Source: Bradyrhizobium tropiciagri (lineage in GTDB: Bacteria > Pseudomonadota > Alphaproteobacteria > Rhizobiales > Xanthobacteraceae). From it: a DNA stretch of 64,000 nucleotides. The stretch lies in assembly GCF_018130505.1 (NCBI RefSeq), contig NZ_JAFCKH010000002.1, positions 496,001 through 560,000 on the forward strand, read 5' to 3'. The notes below the pieces were generated by a model. That model was not told the origin of the DNA. It searched no databases and saw only the letters and a program-made list of their open reading frames with translations. The position numbers and the translations under genes are program-made. Numbering within the stretch: the stretch's first letter is position 1; every line of letters starts with the position of its first letter. Of this stretch, positions 41,883 to 51,549 are shown in pieces.

Positions 41883-42640
41883 GCATCACCATCACGCTGA
41901 TCGGAGGGCCTACGGCGCTGATCGAAATCGACGGGTTCCGCCTGCTCACCGATCCGACCTTCGACGCTCCTGGCGACTACCAATTGCCGCATGTGAAGCT
42001 GGAGAAGCTGACTGGGCCTGCGCTCAGCGCGCGCGATGTCGGCGAGGTCGATGCTGTGCTGCTGAGCCACGACCAGCATTCGGACAATCTCGATCATTCC
42101 GGCCGCGATTTCCTCACCAGGGCAAAGCGCGTGCTGACGACGGAGGCGGGCGCCAAGCGGCTCGGCGGCAACGCCGAGGGTTTTGCGCCGTGGGCAGCGA
42201 CCGAATTGAAGAAGGGTGGCCGGACACTGACCGTCACCGCGACGCCGGCGCGGCACGGGCCGGCGGGGATCGAGCCGTTGTCCGGCGACGTCATCGGTTT
42301 CGTGGTGGAAAAGGCGGGCAGCCGTCCGGTCTATATCAGCGGCGACACCACCTGGTTCGACGGCGTCGCCGAGGTCGCGCGACGCTTCAATTGCGGCGTG
42401 GTGCTGCCGTTCGCCGGCGCGGCGCAGACCCGCGGGCCATTCCATCTCACCATGGACACCAACGACACGATCGAGACCGCGCGCGCATTCGCGGATGCTG
42501 TGATCGTGCCGGTTCATACTGACGGCTGGGCGCATTTCCGCCAGAGCGCCGACGACCTGCGGAAATCCTTCGACACGCTCGGCTTCGGCCGCCGTCTGCG
42601 TATCCTCGAGCCCGGGGTTGCGACGGTGATCGCGCAGTAG
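41879..42640 (+). CDS. MBL-fold metallo-hydrolase (UlaG-like)
   Basis: The 253-residue protein starts in the ATGA overlap with the transporter. It shows the beginning strand ITITLIGGPTALIEIDGFRL and LLTDPTF, the metal site as SHDQHSDNLDHSG (H-x-x-x-H-x-D-N-x-D-H, matching HxHxDH with an inserted residue), RHGPAG, ISGDTTWFDG and VPVHTDGW. It hydrolyses an unknown ester, lactone or phosphate. The coupling to an EamA transporter suggests both handle one compound. Confidence 0.85.
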   Translation: MSITITLIGGPTALIEIDGFRLLTDPTFDAPGDYQLPHVKLEKLTGPALSARDVGEVDAVLLSHDQHSDNLDHSGRDFLTRAKRVLTTEAGAKRLGGNAEGFAPWAATELKKGGRTLTVTATPARHGPAGIEPLSGDVIGFVVEKAGSRPVYISGDTTWFDGVAEVARRFNCGVVLPFAGAAQTRGPFHLTMDTNDTIETARAFADAVIVPVHTDGWAHFRQSADDLRKSFDTLGFGRRLRILEPGVATVIAQ

Positions 42641-42710
42641 GTTCCTGCCGGGTTTCATCGCTGGAACATTGGCGAAACCGGTTCGTTGTCGCGATGGCTG
42701 GAACCGGACA

Positions 42711-44048
42711 ATGACGCGGCACAGGACGATCTCGCAACGGCACCTAGACAAGGACAAGAGCGCGCCTGAAGCGAAGGAGCGGCGTGAGCGCTTCGGCATC
42801 AAGTCGGTCCTGAAGACGCTCGGCCCCGGTCTGATCACCGGCGCGTCGGACGATGATCCCTCCGGAATCGGGACCTACAGCCAGGCCGGCGCGCAACTTG
42901 GCTACGGCATCGGCTGGACCATGCTGCTGACCTTCCCGCTGATGTCGGCGATCCAGGAGATCTGTGCACGGGTCGGCCGTGTCACCGGGCGCGGAATCTC
43001 GGGCAACGTCTGCCGGCACTATCCGGGTTGGTTGCTGGTGATCGTGGTGGCGCTGCTGTTTGTCGCCAACACCATCAACATTGCGGCCGATCTGTCGGCG
43101 ATGGCGGATGCATCAAGGCTGCTGGTCGGCGGCCCGGCGATCCTCTACGTCGTGCTGTTCGGCGTCACCTCGGTGGCCGCACAGATATTCATGAACTACC
43201 ACCGTTATGTCGCGGTGCTGAAATGGCTGACGCTCAGCCTGTTCGCCTATGTCGCGGCGCTGGCCTTCGCCAAGGTGTCGTGGAACGAAGCGCTGGCCGG
43301 CGTGCTGGTACCGCGCATCACCTGGAGCGCGGACTATCTCACCACCATTGTCGCGATCCTCGGTACCACGATCTCGCCCTATCTGTTTTTCTGGCAGGCC
43401 GCGCAGGAAGCGGAGGAGCAGCGCGTCGATGCCACCAAGCATCCGCTGATCGAGCGGCACTACGGGGCGCAGCGGGAGTTCTCCCGCATCCGTGCCGACA
43501 CCATCACCGGCATGGCGTTCTCCAACGTGATCGCGCTGTCGATCATCGTCACTGCCGCGGCCTCGCTGCACGCCTCCGGCAAGACCGACATCCAGACCTC
43601 GGCGGAGGCGGCCGAGGCGCTGCGCCCGATCGCCGGGCCGTTGGCCGAGGTGATCTTCGCGCTCGGCATCGTGGGCACCGGCCTGCTGGCGATCCCGGTG
43701 CTTGCGGGCGCGACGGCCTACGCCGTGGCCGAGGGATGGCGATGGCCGGTCGGGCTGACGCGAAAGCCGGGCGAAGCGGTGGCGTTCTATTCGGTGCTGG
43801 CGCTGTCGGGCGGGCTCGGCATCGCGCTCAACTTCACGCCGATCAATCCGATCTCGGCGCTGTACTGGAGCGCCGTCGTCAACGGCGTCCTCGCGGTGCC
43901 CGTGATGGTGCTGCTGATGCTGATGGCGCGCCGCACGGAGGTGATGGGCCGTTTTGTGATCCGCGGTTGGCTCTCTTGGCTCGGCTGGCTCGCCACCGCT
44001 GCGATGGGCCTCAGCGTAGTCGCGATGGGGATCATGCAGCTTCTGTAG
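42711..44048 (+). CDS. NRAMP-family divalent metal transporter, atypical
   Basis: The 445-residue protein has eleven or so membrane helices in an NRAMP/APC fold. Two metal-site motifs are non-canonical: helix 1 reads SDDDPSGIGTYSQ where NRAMP has DPGN, and helix 6 reads GTTISPYLFFWQA where MPHN is usual. This matches a divergent NRAMP-related branch, so the metal specificity may differ (for example Mg or another ion). The start is ATG 42711; the frame opens at 42669. It is a single gene. Confidence 0.85.
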   Translation: MTRHRTISQRHLDKDKSAPEAKERRERFGIKSVLKTLGPGLITGASDDDPSGIGTYSQAGAQLGYGIGWTMLLTFPLMSAIQEICARVGRVTGRGISGNVCRHYPGWLLVIVVALLFVANTINIAADLSAMADASRLLVGGPAILYVVLFGVTSVAAQIFMNYHRYVAVLKWLTLSLFAYVAALAFAKVSWNEALAGVLVPRITWSADYLTTIVAILGTTISPYLFFWQAAQEAEEQRVDATKHPLIERHYGAQREFSRIRADTITGMAFSNVIALSIIVTAAASLHASGKTDIQTSAEAAEALRPIAGPLAEVIFALGIVGTGLLAIPVLAGATAYAVAEGWRWPVGLTRKPGEAVAFYSVLALSGGLGIALNFTPINPISALYWSAVVNGVLAVPVMVLLMLMARRTEVMGRFVIRGWLSWLGWLATAAMGLSVVAMGIMQLL

Positions 44049-44052
44049 GCGC

Positions 44053-44137
44053 TGTAGGATGGGTGGAGCGAAGCGATACCCATCATCTCACCGCGCGGAT
44101 GCAATTGATGGGTTTCGCTTCGCTCTACCCATCCTAC
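44053..44137. repeat. dispersed palindrome, 'gtaggatgggtggagcg' family
   Basis: gtaggatgggtggagcgaag with cgatacccatcat pairs with gatgggtttcgcttcgctct ending acccatcctac. It lies between the convergent NRAMP and TIGR02186 genes. Confidence 0.85.
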
Positions 44138-44151
44138 GGGTCCGGGGAGAT

Positions 44152-44934
44152 TCAATCCTTCCGGAACACGATCGAGGCCATCCAGCCGGTCATCAGCGCC
44201 ATGAACGCCGTGACGAGGCCATAGACAAAACCGTTCTGCCGCGCAGTCGTGGCGACGAACTGCTCGAAGCCGACCTTGACGATCTCGAACGCGGTCTCGG
44301 CCTTGGTCACCAGCGCTCCGTCGGCGAACAGCTTGATCTCGACATTGTAGGTGCCGATCGGCACCTCGGCCGGCAGCGGAATGCCGGTACGGAACAGGGT
44401 CGGGGTCAGGAACGTCACGGCGGAGGTCGCCTCGCGATACAGCCCGTGCTCGGAGCGCAGCCGGACGTACGCGCTGCGGAAGGCGTCGTTCGGCACCACG
44501 TCGGCATAATCGGTGCCGACGCGCTGCGTGAGCAGCACATTATTGAGCCCGAGCTGCTGGCGCCGCTGCACCTCGGGCGAGGCGATCTGGTCGAACGGAC
44601 GGTTGGAGAACAGCGCGAGATAGCCCGGCACTTGCAGGAACTGGCGCGAGTCGGTGTTGATCCAGATGCCGAATTTGCGCTCCTTGCGCCGCGTCACCAT
44701 GTCGGCGCGCGGACCGGACACGGTCACCACGAGATCGTAGCTACCCTGATGCGGCTGCGTCCTGTCGTCCTTCTCGACCGAGCCGAACAGCACGAGCTCG
44801 CCGCCGGAATAGTTCGGCGTCACCGTGACGCGGTGGTTGGAGACCGACACGATCAGCCGCTCGGCCTGAACCGGCGCCGCGGCGGACGTCGCGGTGGCCA
44901 GGCTCAAGGTCACGAGCAGCGTGCGCAGCCTCAT
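44152..44934 (-). CDS. TIGR02186 family membrane-anchored protein
   Basis: The 260-residue protein has a signal peptide (MRLRTLLVTLSLATATSAAA), a periplasmic beta-rich domain (LIVSVSNHRVTVTPNYSGGE, then LVLFGSVE) and a C-terminal membrane helix (GFVYGLVTAFMALMTGWMAS). TIGR02186 proteins are nearly always encoded with a TauE/SafE-type permease, as here: its ATG overlaps the tauE stop (44931-44934). A joint role in sulfur-compound export is inferred from that pairing. Confidence 0.85.
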   Translation of the reverse strand: MRLRTLLVTLSLATATSAAAPVQAERLIVSVSNHRVTVTPNYSGGELVLFGSVEKDDRTQPHQGSYDLVVTVSGPRADMVTRRKERKFGIWINTDSRQFLQVPGYLALFSNRPFDQIASPEVQRRQQLGLNNVLLTQRVGTDYADVVPNDAFRSAYVRLRSEHGLYREATSAVTFLTPTLFRTGIPLPAEVPIGTYNVEIKLFADGALVTKAETAFEIVKVGFEQFVATTARQNGFVYGLVTAFMALMTGWMASIVFRKD

Positions 44935-45863
44935 GGCGGACCTCCGCCACCGCTCTCGCGGATGCTGAACAGGTCCTGCGGCCGGATCACGAGTTCCACC
45001 GCGAAGCGGATGCCGACTGCGAGCACGAGCAGGCCAAGCAGCAGGCGCAGATGCTCGCCGCGGATCTTCTGTCCGGCCCGCGCGCCGAACTGCGCGCCGG
45101 TGACGCCGCCGATCATCAGGATCAGCGCCAGCACGGCGTCGACCAGATGGTTGGTCACCGCGTGCAGCATGGTCGCGAACGTCATGGTGACGAGGGTGAG
45201 CACCATCGAGGTGCCGATCACGGTCGAGGTCGGCACCCGCAACAAATAGATCATCAGCGGCACCAGGATGAAGCCGCCGCCGATGCCCATGACGGCGCCG
45301 ATGAAGCCGATCACGAGGCCGACCATGACGACCGGAATCACCGAGAGATAGATCTTGGAGCGTTTGAAGCGCACCTTCAGCGGCAGGCCGTGGACCCAGC
45401 CATGGCTGCCGGGCTTGCGCAGCGTGACCGCGCCGCCGCGACGGACCCGCAGCAGGGCGCGCAGGCCCTCCCAGAACATCAGTCCGCCGACCGTGGTCAG
45501 CAGGATGACGTAGGACAGCGCGATCATCAGGTCGAGCTGGCCGAGCGAGCGCAGGAAGGTGAAGGTCCACACCCCGAGCGCGGTGCCGATCGTGCCGCCT
45601 GTCAGCAGCACCGCTGCCAGCAACGGATCGATCGCGCGTCTGCGCCAGTACGAGATTGCGCCCGAGAACGACGAGGCTGCGATATGGCTGGCGACCGAGG
45701 CGACCGCGACCGCGGGTGCGATGCCGACGAAGATCAGAAGCGGCGTCATCAGGAAGCCGCCGCCAATGCCGAACATGCCGGAGACGAACCCTACCGCCGC
45801 GCCCATCGCCAGGATGAGGAAGACATTGACCGGAATGTCGGCGATCGGAAGGTAGAGCTGCAC
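44931..45863 (-). CDS. TauE/SafE-type sulfite/organosulfur exporter
   Basis: The 310-residue protein has eight or so membrane helices. It contains two family glycine motifs, FVSGMFGIGGGFLMTPLLIF (about residues 26-45) and FIGAVMGIGGGFILVPLMIY. It exports sulfite, sulfoacetate or related anions. It is first in an operon with the TIGR02186 gene. Confidence 0.9.
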   Translation of the reverse strand: MQLYLPIADIPVNVFLILAMGAAVGFVSGMFGIGGGFLMTPLLIFVGIAPAVAVASVASHIAASSFSGAISYWRRRAIDPLLAAVLLTGGTIGTALGVWTFTFLRSLGQLDLMIALSYVILLTTVGGLMFWEGLRALLRVRRGGAVTLRKPGSHGWVHGLPLKVRFKRSKIYLSVIPVVMVGLVIGFIGAVMGIGGGFILVPLMIYLLRVPTSTVIGTSMVLTLVTMTFATMLHAVTNHLVDAVLALILMIGGVTGAQFGARAGQKIRGEHLRLLLGLLVLAVGIRFAVELVIRPQDLFSIRESGGGGPP

Positions 45864-46045
45864 GCGCGTCGCTTCTGTCGGTTCGCCGCGCGTCGGGCTT
45901 ATGGCCGCATCACGGGTGTGGTGTCGTTCTCGTCGGCATTCTCCGGCAGAACGATCCGGTCAGCGCGCAAGAAAGCTTACGCGAACGCGGGTCGATTGCC
46001 GCATCCCTGCATAACTGAAATCGGCAGGGGGAGGGACTAAAGAAT

Positions 46046-46066
46046 CCGCTTCGGGCGGGCTTTTTT
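46046..46066 (+). terminator. intrinsic-terminator-like hairpin with T6
   Basis: CCGC (46046-46049) pairs with GCGG (46055-46058), followed by gcTTTTTT. It points along the plus strand, but no plus-strand gene ends here. It may end a small RNA or simply insulate the minus-strand genes. Confidence 0.4.
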
Positions 46067-46119
46067 CGCCGCAGCCGCCGCCGTGGTTGATGATTCAGAT
46101 TAATGACAGGGCGCGCCCG

Positions 46120-46968
46120 TCAGGACCGGCCGGCGGGCCTGGTGATGAGGTTCATCGCCAGCGCCTCCTTCGGGCTCAGCCAGCGGATGTCGGAGGTCTG
46201 CGACATCGCCTCGATGATTTTCGAGGAAACGCCCATCCGGGTCATGTAGTTCAGCACCATGCCCTGGATGCGCTGGGCCTCGGCGAGCGGATCGCTCACC
46301 TGGGTTGCGGTGGTGAAACGATGCACGCCGAGCCGCGAGCCCTCGATGCCGTAGCGGGTCTCGCCGCCCGCATAGACCAGCACGCAGGCGCTGGCGCATG
46401 AGGCGGCGCGAAGCTTGCCCGATGCGTCGGCGGTGGCGACGGCGGTGACGAGCCGCTGTGCGCGGATGACGTCGCCCATGATCGCGGCCTGATCCAGTGC
46501 GCCGCCCTGCGACGACAGCAACACGGCATCGCCCGGCGACAGGCGCGCCTCATTGAGCCGGTCGCGGAACCAACTCGCGCTGGCCGAGCCGATCTTGCCG
46601 TTGATCGCGAGCGCGCGCCGGCCGCGGCCCGATCCGTCGATGTCGACGTCGGCAATCACGGTCGCGGTCATGCTTGCCGTGACATAACGCTCGCGCCAGA
46701 ATTCCCAGGCGCCCGGCTGCGACAGGTCGCGGTAGGCGGGAATGACGATGCTCATGAGCAGCAGCACGAAGATGATCACCGACCAGATCGATGGCCTGAA
46801 GGTGGCGCCCGGCGGCGTCGGGTGCGGCTGCGCATTCCATACCGGAGCGGATGCAGGGCGCGGCGGCGGATCACGCTGCTGCGGCTGGCGCGGCGGTGCG
46901 ATCCGGGGCCCGGTCGGCGACGAACGATGAACATCCGGTCCATCATCCTGACGATCATCGACAGACAA
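46120..46968 (-). CDS. membrane-anchored ClpP-like (COG3904-type) protein
   Basis: Read from TTG 46968 (GGAGG 7 bases upstream) the product is 282 residues. A proline-rich cytoplasmic N-terminus (about 1-60) is followed by one membrane helix (SIWSVIIFVLLLMSIVIPAY) and a periplasmic ClpP/crotonase-like domain with SQGGALDQAAIMGDVI, AASCASACVLVYAGGE (serine at the catalytic place) and RLGVHRF (histidine). It is a paralogue of the short secreted protein at 4837-5307. Substrate and protease activity are unproven. Confidence 0.75.
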   Translation of the reverse strand: MSVDDRQDDGPDVHRSSPTGPRIAPPRQPQQRDPPPRPASAPVWNAQPHPTPPGATFRPSIWSVIIFVLLLMSIVIPAYRDLSQPGAWEFWRERYVTASMTATVIADVDIDGSGRGRRALAINGKIGSASASWFRDRLNEARLSPGDAVLLSSQGGALDQAAIMGDVIRAQRLVTAVATADASGKLRAASCASACVLVYAGGETRYGIEGSRLGVHRFTTATQVSDPLAEAQRIQGMVLNYMTRMGVSSKIIEAMSQTSDIRWLSPKEALAMNLITRPAGRS

Positions 46969-47077
46969 GCCTGATCCTCCGGAACGCAACGACGTTTCGC
47001 GCGGCCTTGCGCGTCTATCTACACGGTCGAAGCGCGGAGGGATAGGACGGCGACGCCAGGTGGCGTCGCGACGGTCT

Positions 47078-50000
47078 TTAGTGGGCGGCAGTCAGCGCGG
47101 CGGTCCGCTTCGCTGGCGGCTTGGCCGGCTTGGCGGCGGCGGGCTGAACGGCGGCGCCATCCCAGCCGCCGGGCGGGACCTGCACGCCGATCGCATCGCT
47201 CGGCTGCGGCTCGGCGGTGAAAGTCTGGATCGCGAGCTTGGCCGCCGCCAGCGACTGCGCGTCGAGCCGCTTGGCGATGTCGTCGCGCTTGTGGCCGGCG
47301 TCGGCGTCGCCCTGTGCGGCCGCGAGGCTGAACCATTTGAACGATTCGGCGAGGTTCTGTTCGACGCCGATGCCGCGGGCATAGAGGATGCCGAGGTTGA
47401 ACTGGCTGTCGGCGACGCCGCGGTCGGCGGCCTTGCGGAACCACTGCGCCGCGCTCTTGTAGTCTGCGCCCTTGCCGCCACCGTCGGCGTCGAGCACGGC
47501 GAGGTTATGCATCGCCTTGGCGTTGCCGCGATCGGCGGCCTGCACGTAATAGCGCCGCGCGACGTCGAAGTCGCGTTTCACGCTGAGGCCCTTTTCGTAG
47601 AAGGTGCCGAGCCGGAAGATCGCAGGGATCACGCCGGCCTGCGCCGCGCGGTTATACCATTTGGCGGCTTCGTCGAGATTGGCGGCGACGCCCTTGCCCT
47701 CGGCAAAGCGCAGGCCGACCTCGTAGGCCGCGCCGGCATCGCCCTTCAGCGCCGCGGCGCGCAGCACCGGTCCGCCGATCGCGTCGGGCAGCTTCTCGCC
47801 GGCCGGAATCTGAATCGTGGCGAGCTTGCCGCCGAGCGGCGGGGCCACTGCGACCGGGATCGCGCCGGTGACGTCATTGCTCGCCGGCGGCGCGGCGACA
47901 GGGACCGCCGCGGGAGCGGGCATATTGGCGTAGGGGATCGCCTGCGGGATCGCGACCTGCGCGGCATCCAGCGTGTTCGGTGCCGGCGTGTTGTTGGACT
48001 GCCGGTCGAGCGGGGTTGGCGAGGTCATCGAGGGGCCGGGCGCCGACGACGGCGCTGCCGGCGCGGGCACGGTGAGATTCTCGGCCGGCGGCTGCGCCGG
48101 AGCCATCGCGGGCTCGCTTCTTTCGATCGCGGACCCCAGCGTCGGAGTGCCGGTGTCGAGCATGTTCATCGCCATCTTGAACGCGCCGAGCACGATCACG
48201 ACCACGCTGGCGCCGACCAGCAGCGAGCGGATCTTCGAGGTGATGGTCGAGCCCTGGCTCTGCTCGGGTGCTTCAACCTTGATCGCAGCGGCCTTCGCGG
48301 CCTTGTCGTCCTTCGCCTTGGCCTTCGCTGCAGCCTTGCTGGCGGCGCGTGCCGCCTTCTCGTTGACCGGCTGGGCGGCGGCGGCCTGCGCGGCGCGGCG
48401 CGCGGCGGCGATGAAGCTCGAGGTCGAGACCGGCTCCTTCTTGCCGGCCGGCAGATCGCTGATCGCGTTCTCCGACGCGGCGATCCGCTCCGACGGCGAG
48501 GACGCACGTCCCGACGGGCGGGTGCCCGGCTCGAGCGGGTGATCCGGCGGCAGCTCCGGCGCGAGCGCGGGACGCGCGGGCGCGGTATGCGGCTCGAGAA
48601 TCTCGCTGATCGCGCGCGGCGTCGCGGGCACCAGCGGCGGCGGTGTGGCGACACTCGGCTGCGCGGCGTGGAATTCGCGCGAGGCAGCGGCAAAATGCTC
48701 CTGCGCCAGCGCCGGGTTGGGCAGTTCGGGCTTGTAGGAGTCGGGCTTGTACGATTCGGTCCGGTAGGTTTCGGGCGCGTAGGTCTCGGGCCTGTAGCTC
48801 TCTTGGCTCGGCTGCGGCGCCGCAGCGCGCGGCACCTCCATGCGCGACGGCGGCGGCTCCGGTGCCGGCGGCGCTGACCGGACCGTGCGCAGATCGTTCT
48901 CGATCATCGCGAGGCGATCGACGACATGGCCGAGCGTGTTGTGAACCGTCTCCAGCGAATCCTGGGTGCGGCGATCGGTCTCCGACTGGCTGAAGCGGAT
49001 GTCCGACAGCTCGCGCTTCATCAGGTCGACGATGCCGGGATCCATCATCGGCTGCTGCGCGCCGCCCATATTACGCGTGGCGTCGGCGAGCGAGGCGATA
49101 TGGGCGTGCTGGGCCTCGAGGTGGCGCATGATGTCATGCAGACCTTCCTCGACCCGGCCGAGATTGCTGGTGCGCTGGTCGGTCGCCTCGAGGCGCTCGA
49201 GCAGATACGACACGCGCTGTTCGAGATGGGTGAACGCGGAGGCGCTGTCGTTGCCGACCTGCAGACGGTCGATCCGCTCCGACAGGGCGCGCACCGCGCC
49301 TTCGATCGCGTCGGAATTCTCATAGCCGGCCGGAGCCTGGCGGCTTTCCAGTGTCGAGGCCAGCGCGGCGATGCGCTGCTCCAGCACGGCGAAGGCGTCG
49401 CTTGCGGTGTCGCCGCGCGACATCTGCGACAGCTGGTCGACCTTCGACGACAGCGCATGCACGTCCTCGGACAGCCGCAGCAGCGCGTCGTTGGAGGCGA
49501 CGTTGGAGACGATCGCCCGCAGCGCCGCGATCGCGCCCTCGAGCTGCTGCACGGTCGACGGATCGTCATTGGCGCGCAGGATGGTGTCGAGCTTGGCGCC
49601 GAGATTGCGGATCGCCTCGTCATAGCCGGTGAGCTGCTCGGCCGGGGTCAGCGTGCGCAGCGCTTCGCGGATCTCGGACAGCGCGCGTTCGATGCCGGCG
49701 ATCGCCGGGCCGTGGCTGTTGCTGCCTTCCTGCCGGATCTCGTCGATCCTCCGGTGCAGCGAGCGGATCTCGTTCTCGATCGATTCGATCGCCCGGCGCG
49801 GCATCGCTTCGGTGATGGCCTGGCGGATTTCGGCGAGTTCGCCGCGGAACGCGGCGATCGACTGCTCGACCTGGTCGGGCCGCTGCAGTGCCTCGATCTG
49901 GCTCGTGATCTTGAGCAGGTGGCGCTCGAGCGCGGAGAAATCCGGCCCGCTCGGCGTGGGCGGTGGCGGCGACGGCGCATAGGCGCCGATCGGCGGCGCG

Positions 50001-50704
50001 GGAGGCGGCATCGGCGCGCTGCGCGGCGGCGCCTGCCGCGGCGCGGGCTCGTCGAGCTCGTTCTGCCGCGCGGTAATCTCCGCGATCGCAAAGTCGAACG
50101 ACGCCGGGCTGAGCGGCGGCGAGGCGCGGTAGACCTGTGCGGCGGCGCGCTCGACCATCTCGGTCTGGCGCAGCCGCTCCTGCATCAATCGCTCCTGCTG
50201 CATCCGCTCCTGGATCGCGGGTTCGCGCATCTGGATCGGCGGCTCGCGCACCGCCTGGGGCGGCGGCTCGCGCATGGGCTGGGGCTGCACCTCGCGCACG
50301 GGTTGGGACTGCGCTTCGCGCACGGGCTGCGGCTTCGAAATCTGCGACAGCCGCGCATCGAGGCGCGAGATGGCGTCGTTGAGCTGCCGGGCGACGGCGG
50401 GTTGGCCGCGCGGCACCTCGGCGCGCACGGCCTCGCCGCGCGACATCGGCTTGGCAATCTGTTCGATCTGGCGGGTGATGGCGTCGAGCCGCTGATGGAT
50501 ATCGGCGACCTCGCGGCTCTCCCGGCTTGGCATCGCCGGTTGCTGCTGTTCCTGGGCGGCCCGGTAATCCGGCGGGCTGGCTTCGCCGACAGTGGAGTTG
50601 AGCCACTCGTTCAGCGACATGCCGGCGCGGCGAGCCGCCGCCTCAGCCCTTTCGCGGACGGAGGGATCGATGCCGTCAACACTCCACGATACGCGCGAAT
50701 TCAT
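47078..50704 (-). CDS. PodJ-like coiled-coil protein with Sel1 repeats
   Basis: The 1208-residue protein starts MNSRVSWSVDGIDPSVRERA. A cytoplasmic half is rich in proline and coiled coil (about 130-620), then a low-complexity A/P/K-rich stretch, one membrane helix (about 800-820, SLLVGASVVVIVLGAFKMAM) and a periplasmic part with about five Sel1/TPR-like repeats (GAAYEVGLRFAEGKGVAANL, AIFRLGTFYEKG, AMHNLAVLDADG, SQFNLGILYARG). This is the PodJ architecture, a polarity factor in alphaproteobacteria. No peptidoglycan-binding domain is seen at the end. Function in polar organisation is inferred. Confidence 0.82.
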   Translation of the reverse strand: MNSRVSWSVDGIDPSVRERAEAAARRAGMSLNEWLNSTVGEASPPDYRAAQEQQQPAMPSRESREVADIHQRLDAITRQIEQIAKPMSRGEAVRAEVPRGQPAVARQLNDAISRLDARLSQISKPQPVREAQSQPVREVQPQPMREPPPQAVREPPIQMREPAIQERMQQERLMQERLRQTEMVERAAAQVYRASPPLSPASFDFAIAEITARQNELDEPAPRQAPPRSAPMPPPAPPIGAYAPSPPPPTPSGPDFSALERHLLKITSQIEALQRPDQVEQSIAAFRGELAEIRQAITEAMPRRAIESIENEIRSLHRRIDEIRQEGSNSHGPAIAGIERALSEIREALRTLTPAEQLTGYDEAIRNLGAKLDTILRANDDPSTVQQLEGAIAALRAIVSNVASNDALLRLSEDVHALSSKVDQLSQMSRGDTASDAFAVLEQRIAALASTLESRQAPAGYENSDAIEGAVRALSERIDRLQVGNDSASAFTHLEQRVSYLLERLEATDQRTSNLGRVEEGLHDIMRHLEAQHAHIASLADATRNMGGAQQPMMDPGIVDLMKRELSDIRFSQSETDRRTQDSLETVHNTLGHVVDRLAMIENDLRTVRSAPPAPEPPPSRMEVPRAAAPQPSQESYRPETYAPETYRTESYKPDSYKPELPNPALAQEHFAAASREFHAAQPSVATPPPLVPATPRAISEILEPHTAPARPALAPELPPDHPLEPGTRPSGRASSPSERIAASENAISDLPAGKKEPVSTSSFIAAARRAAQAAAAQPVNEKAARAASKAAAKAKAKDDKAAKAAAIKVEAPEQSQGSTITSKIRSLLVGASVVVIVLGAFKMAMNMLDTGTPTLGSAIERSEPAMAPAQPPAENLTVPAPAAPSSAPGPSMTSPTPLDRQSNNTPAPNTLDAAQVAIPQAIPYANMPAPAAVPVAAPPASNDVTGAIPVAVAPPLGGKLATIQIPAGEKLPDAIGGPVLRAAALKGDAGAAYEVGLRFAEGKGVAANLDEAAKWYNRAAQAGVIPAIFRLGTFYEKGLSVKRDFDVARRYYVQAADRGNAKAMHNLAVLDADGGGKGADYKSAAQWFRKAADRGVADSQFNLGILYARGIGVEQNLAESFKWFSLAAAQGDADAGHKRDDIAKRLDAQSLAAAKLAIQTFTAEPQPSDAIGVQVPPGGWDGAAVQPAAAKPAKPPAKRTAALTAAH

Positions 50705-50918
50705 GATTCCGTCCGGTCCCGACTCCGGCGCTACACCCTGCGCCCGCAGCCTCCCCGCGCATCCCGGTTAAGAGACAATCGAATTCTGCGCGGGGCGTCT
50801 GCCTCAGCTCCCGACTTTTTCCCGTCACGGTAAATAACGGGTTAAGGAATGCGGCCGCGGAGGTTTAAAGTTAGGAATCCGGGAACCTGTTGCGCCGGAA
50901 CAGGACAGCAATTTGCTT

Positions 50919-51506
50919 CTACGCGTTGCTCTCGCGCCTGCCGTCGTCGAGCGGCAGCACGTTGCCGCGATGGGCCATCGCCGAGAGCGCGTCGAGCGCC
51001 TCCTCGCACCACTCCACCACGACGCGCTCGTGGCGCATGCCGAGGCGAAGGTTGAGCATCTTGCCGAGGTCGGCCGGCGGCGCGACCCCGTCGGGGAAAC
51101 GCTTGTTGAGCATGCGCTCGTAGCGCTCGCAGCGGTCGCGATGGTGCTCCAGCCGCGCCATCAAGTCGGTGCGCAGGGCCTCGATGTCGACGCCGTCGAG
51201 CGCGTAGAGCCGGACCAGCAGGTCATCCTTGATCGAAGGCGGCACGCTCGGCCGCGCCGCCCAATGTTTTAGCGCCGCGCGGCCCTCGACCGTCAGGGTG
51301 TAGACCAGCTTGTTGGGCTTGCCGGTCTGAACCACCTCGCGGCCCTGGACGTGGCCCTTGTCGCGCAGCCGCGACAGCTCCCGGTAGATCTGCTGGTGGT
51401 CGGCCTTCCAGAAGAAGCCGATCGAGGCATCGAAGGTCTTGGCGAGCTCGTAGCCCGTCATCGGACGTTCCGTGAGGCATGCGAGGATTGCGTCACCGAG
51501 TGCCAA
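50919..51506 (-). CDS. PadR family transcriptional regulator
   Basis: The 195-residue protein has an N-terminal winged helix (residues about 5-75, LTERPMTGYELAKTFDASIG, QQIYRELSRLRDKGHV) and the Vir-type C-terminal helical dimerisation domain. It is divergent from the beta-oxidation operon starting at 51662, and palindromic sites lie between them. It is likely a repressor relieved by a fatty-acid or acyl-CoA signal (inference). Confidence 0.88.
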   Translation of the reverse strand: MALGDAILACLTERPMTGYELAKTFDASIGFFWKADHQQIYRELSRLRDKGHVQGREVVQTGKPNKLVYTLTVEGRAALKHWAARPSVPPSIKDDLLVRLYALDGVDIEALRTDLMARLEHHRDRCERYERMLNKRFPDGVAPPADLGKMLNLRLGMRHERVVVEWCEEALDALSAMAHRGNVLPLDDGRRESNA

Positions 51507-51549
51507 CGCCCACCTCCATCTGGGTTCCCTAGGCCGTCCTGAAGTTCGC

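Noticed and set aside
44935-45570. Upstream extension of the TIGR02186 frame
   Set aside because: It overlaps the TauE gene in another frame and is of shadow composition; the signal peptide and ATGA overlap place the start at 44934.
47060-50833. Very long plus-strand ORFs opposite the PodJ-like gene
   Set aside because: They are high-GC shadow frames rich in R/G/A; the minus-strand frame has coiled coil, a membrane helix and Sel1 repeats.
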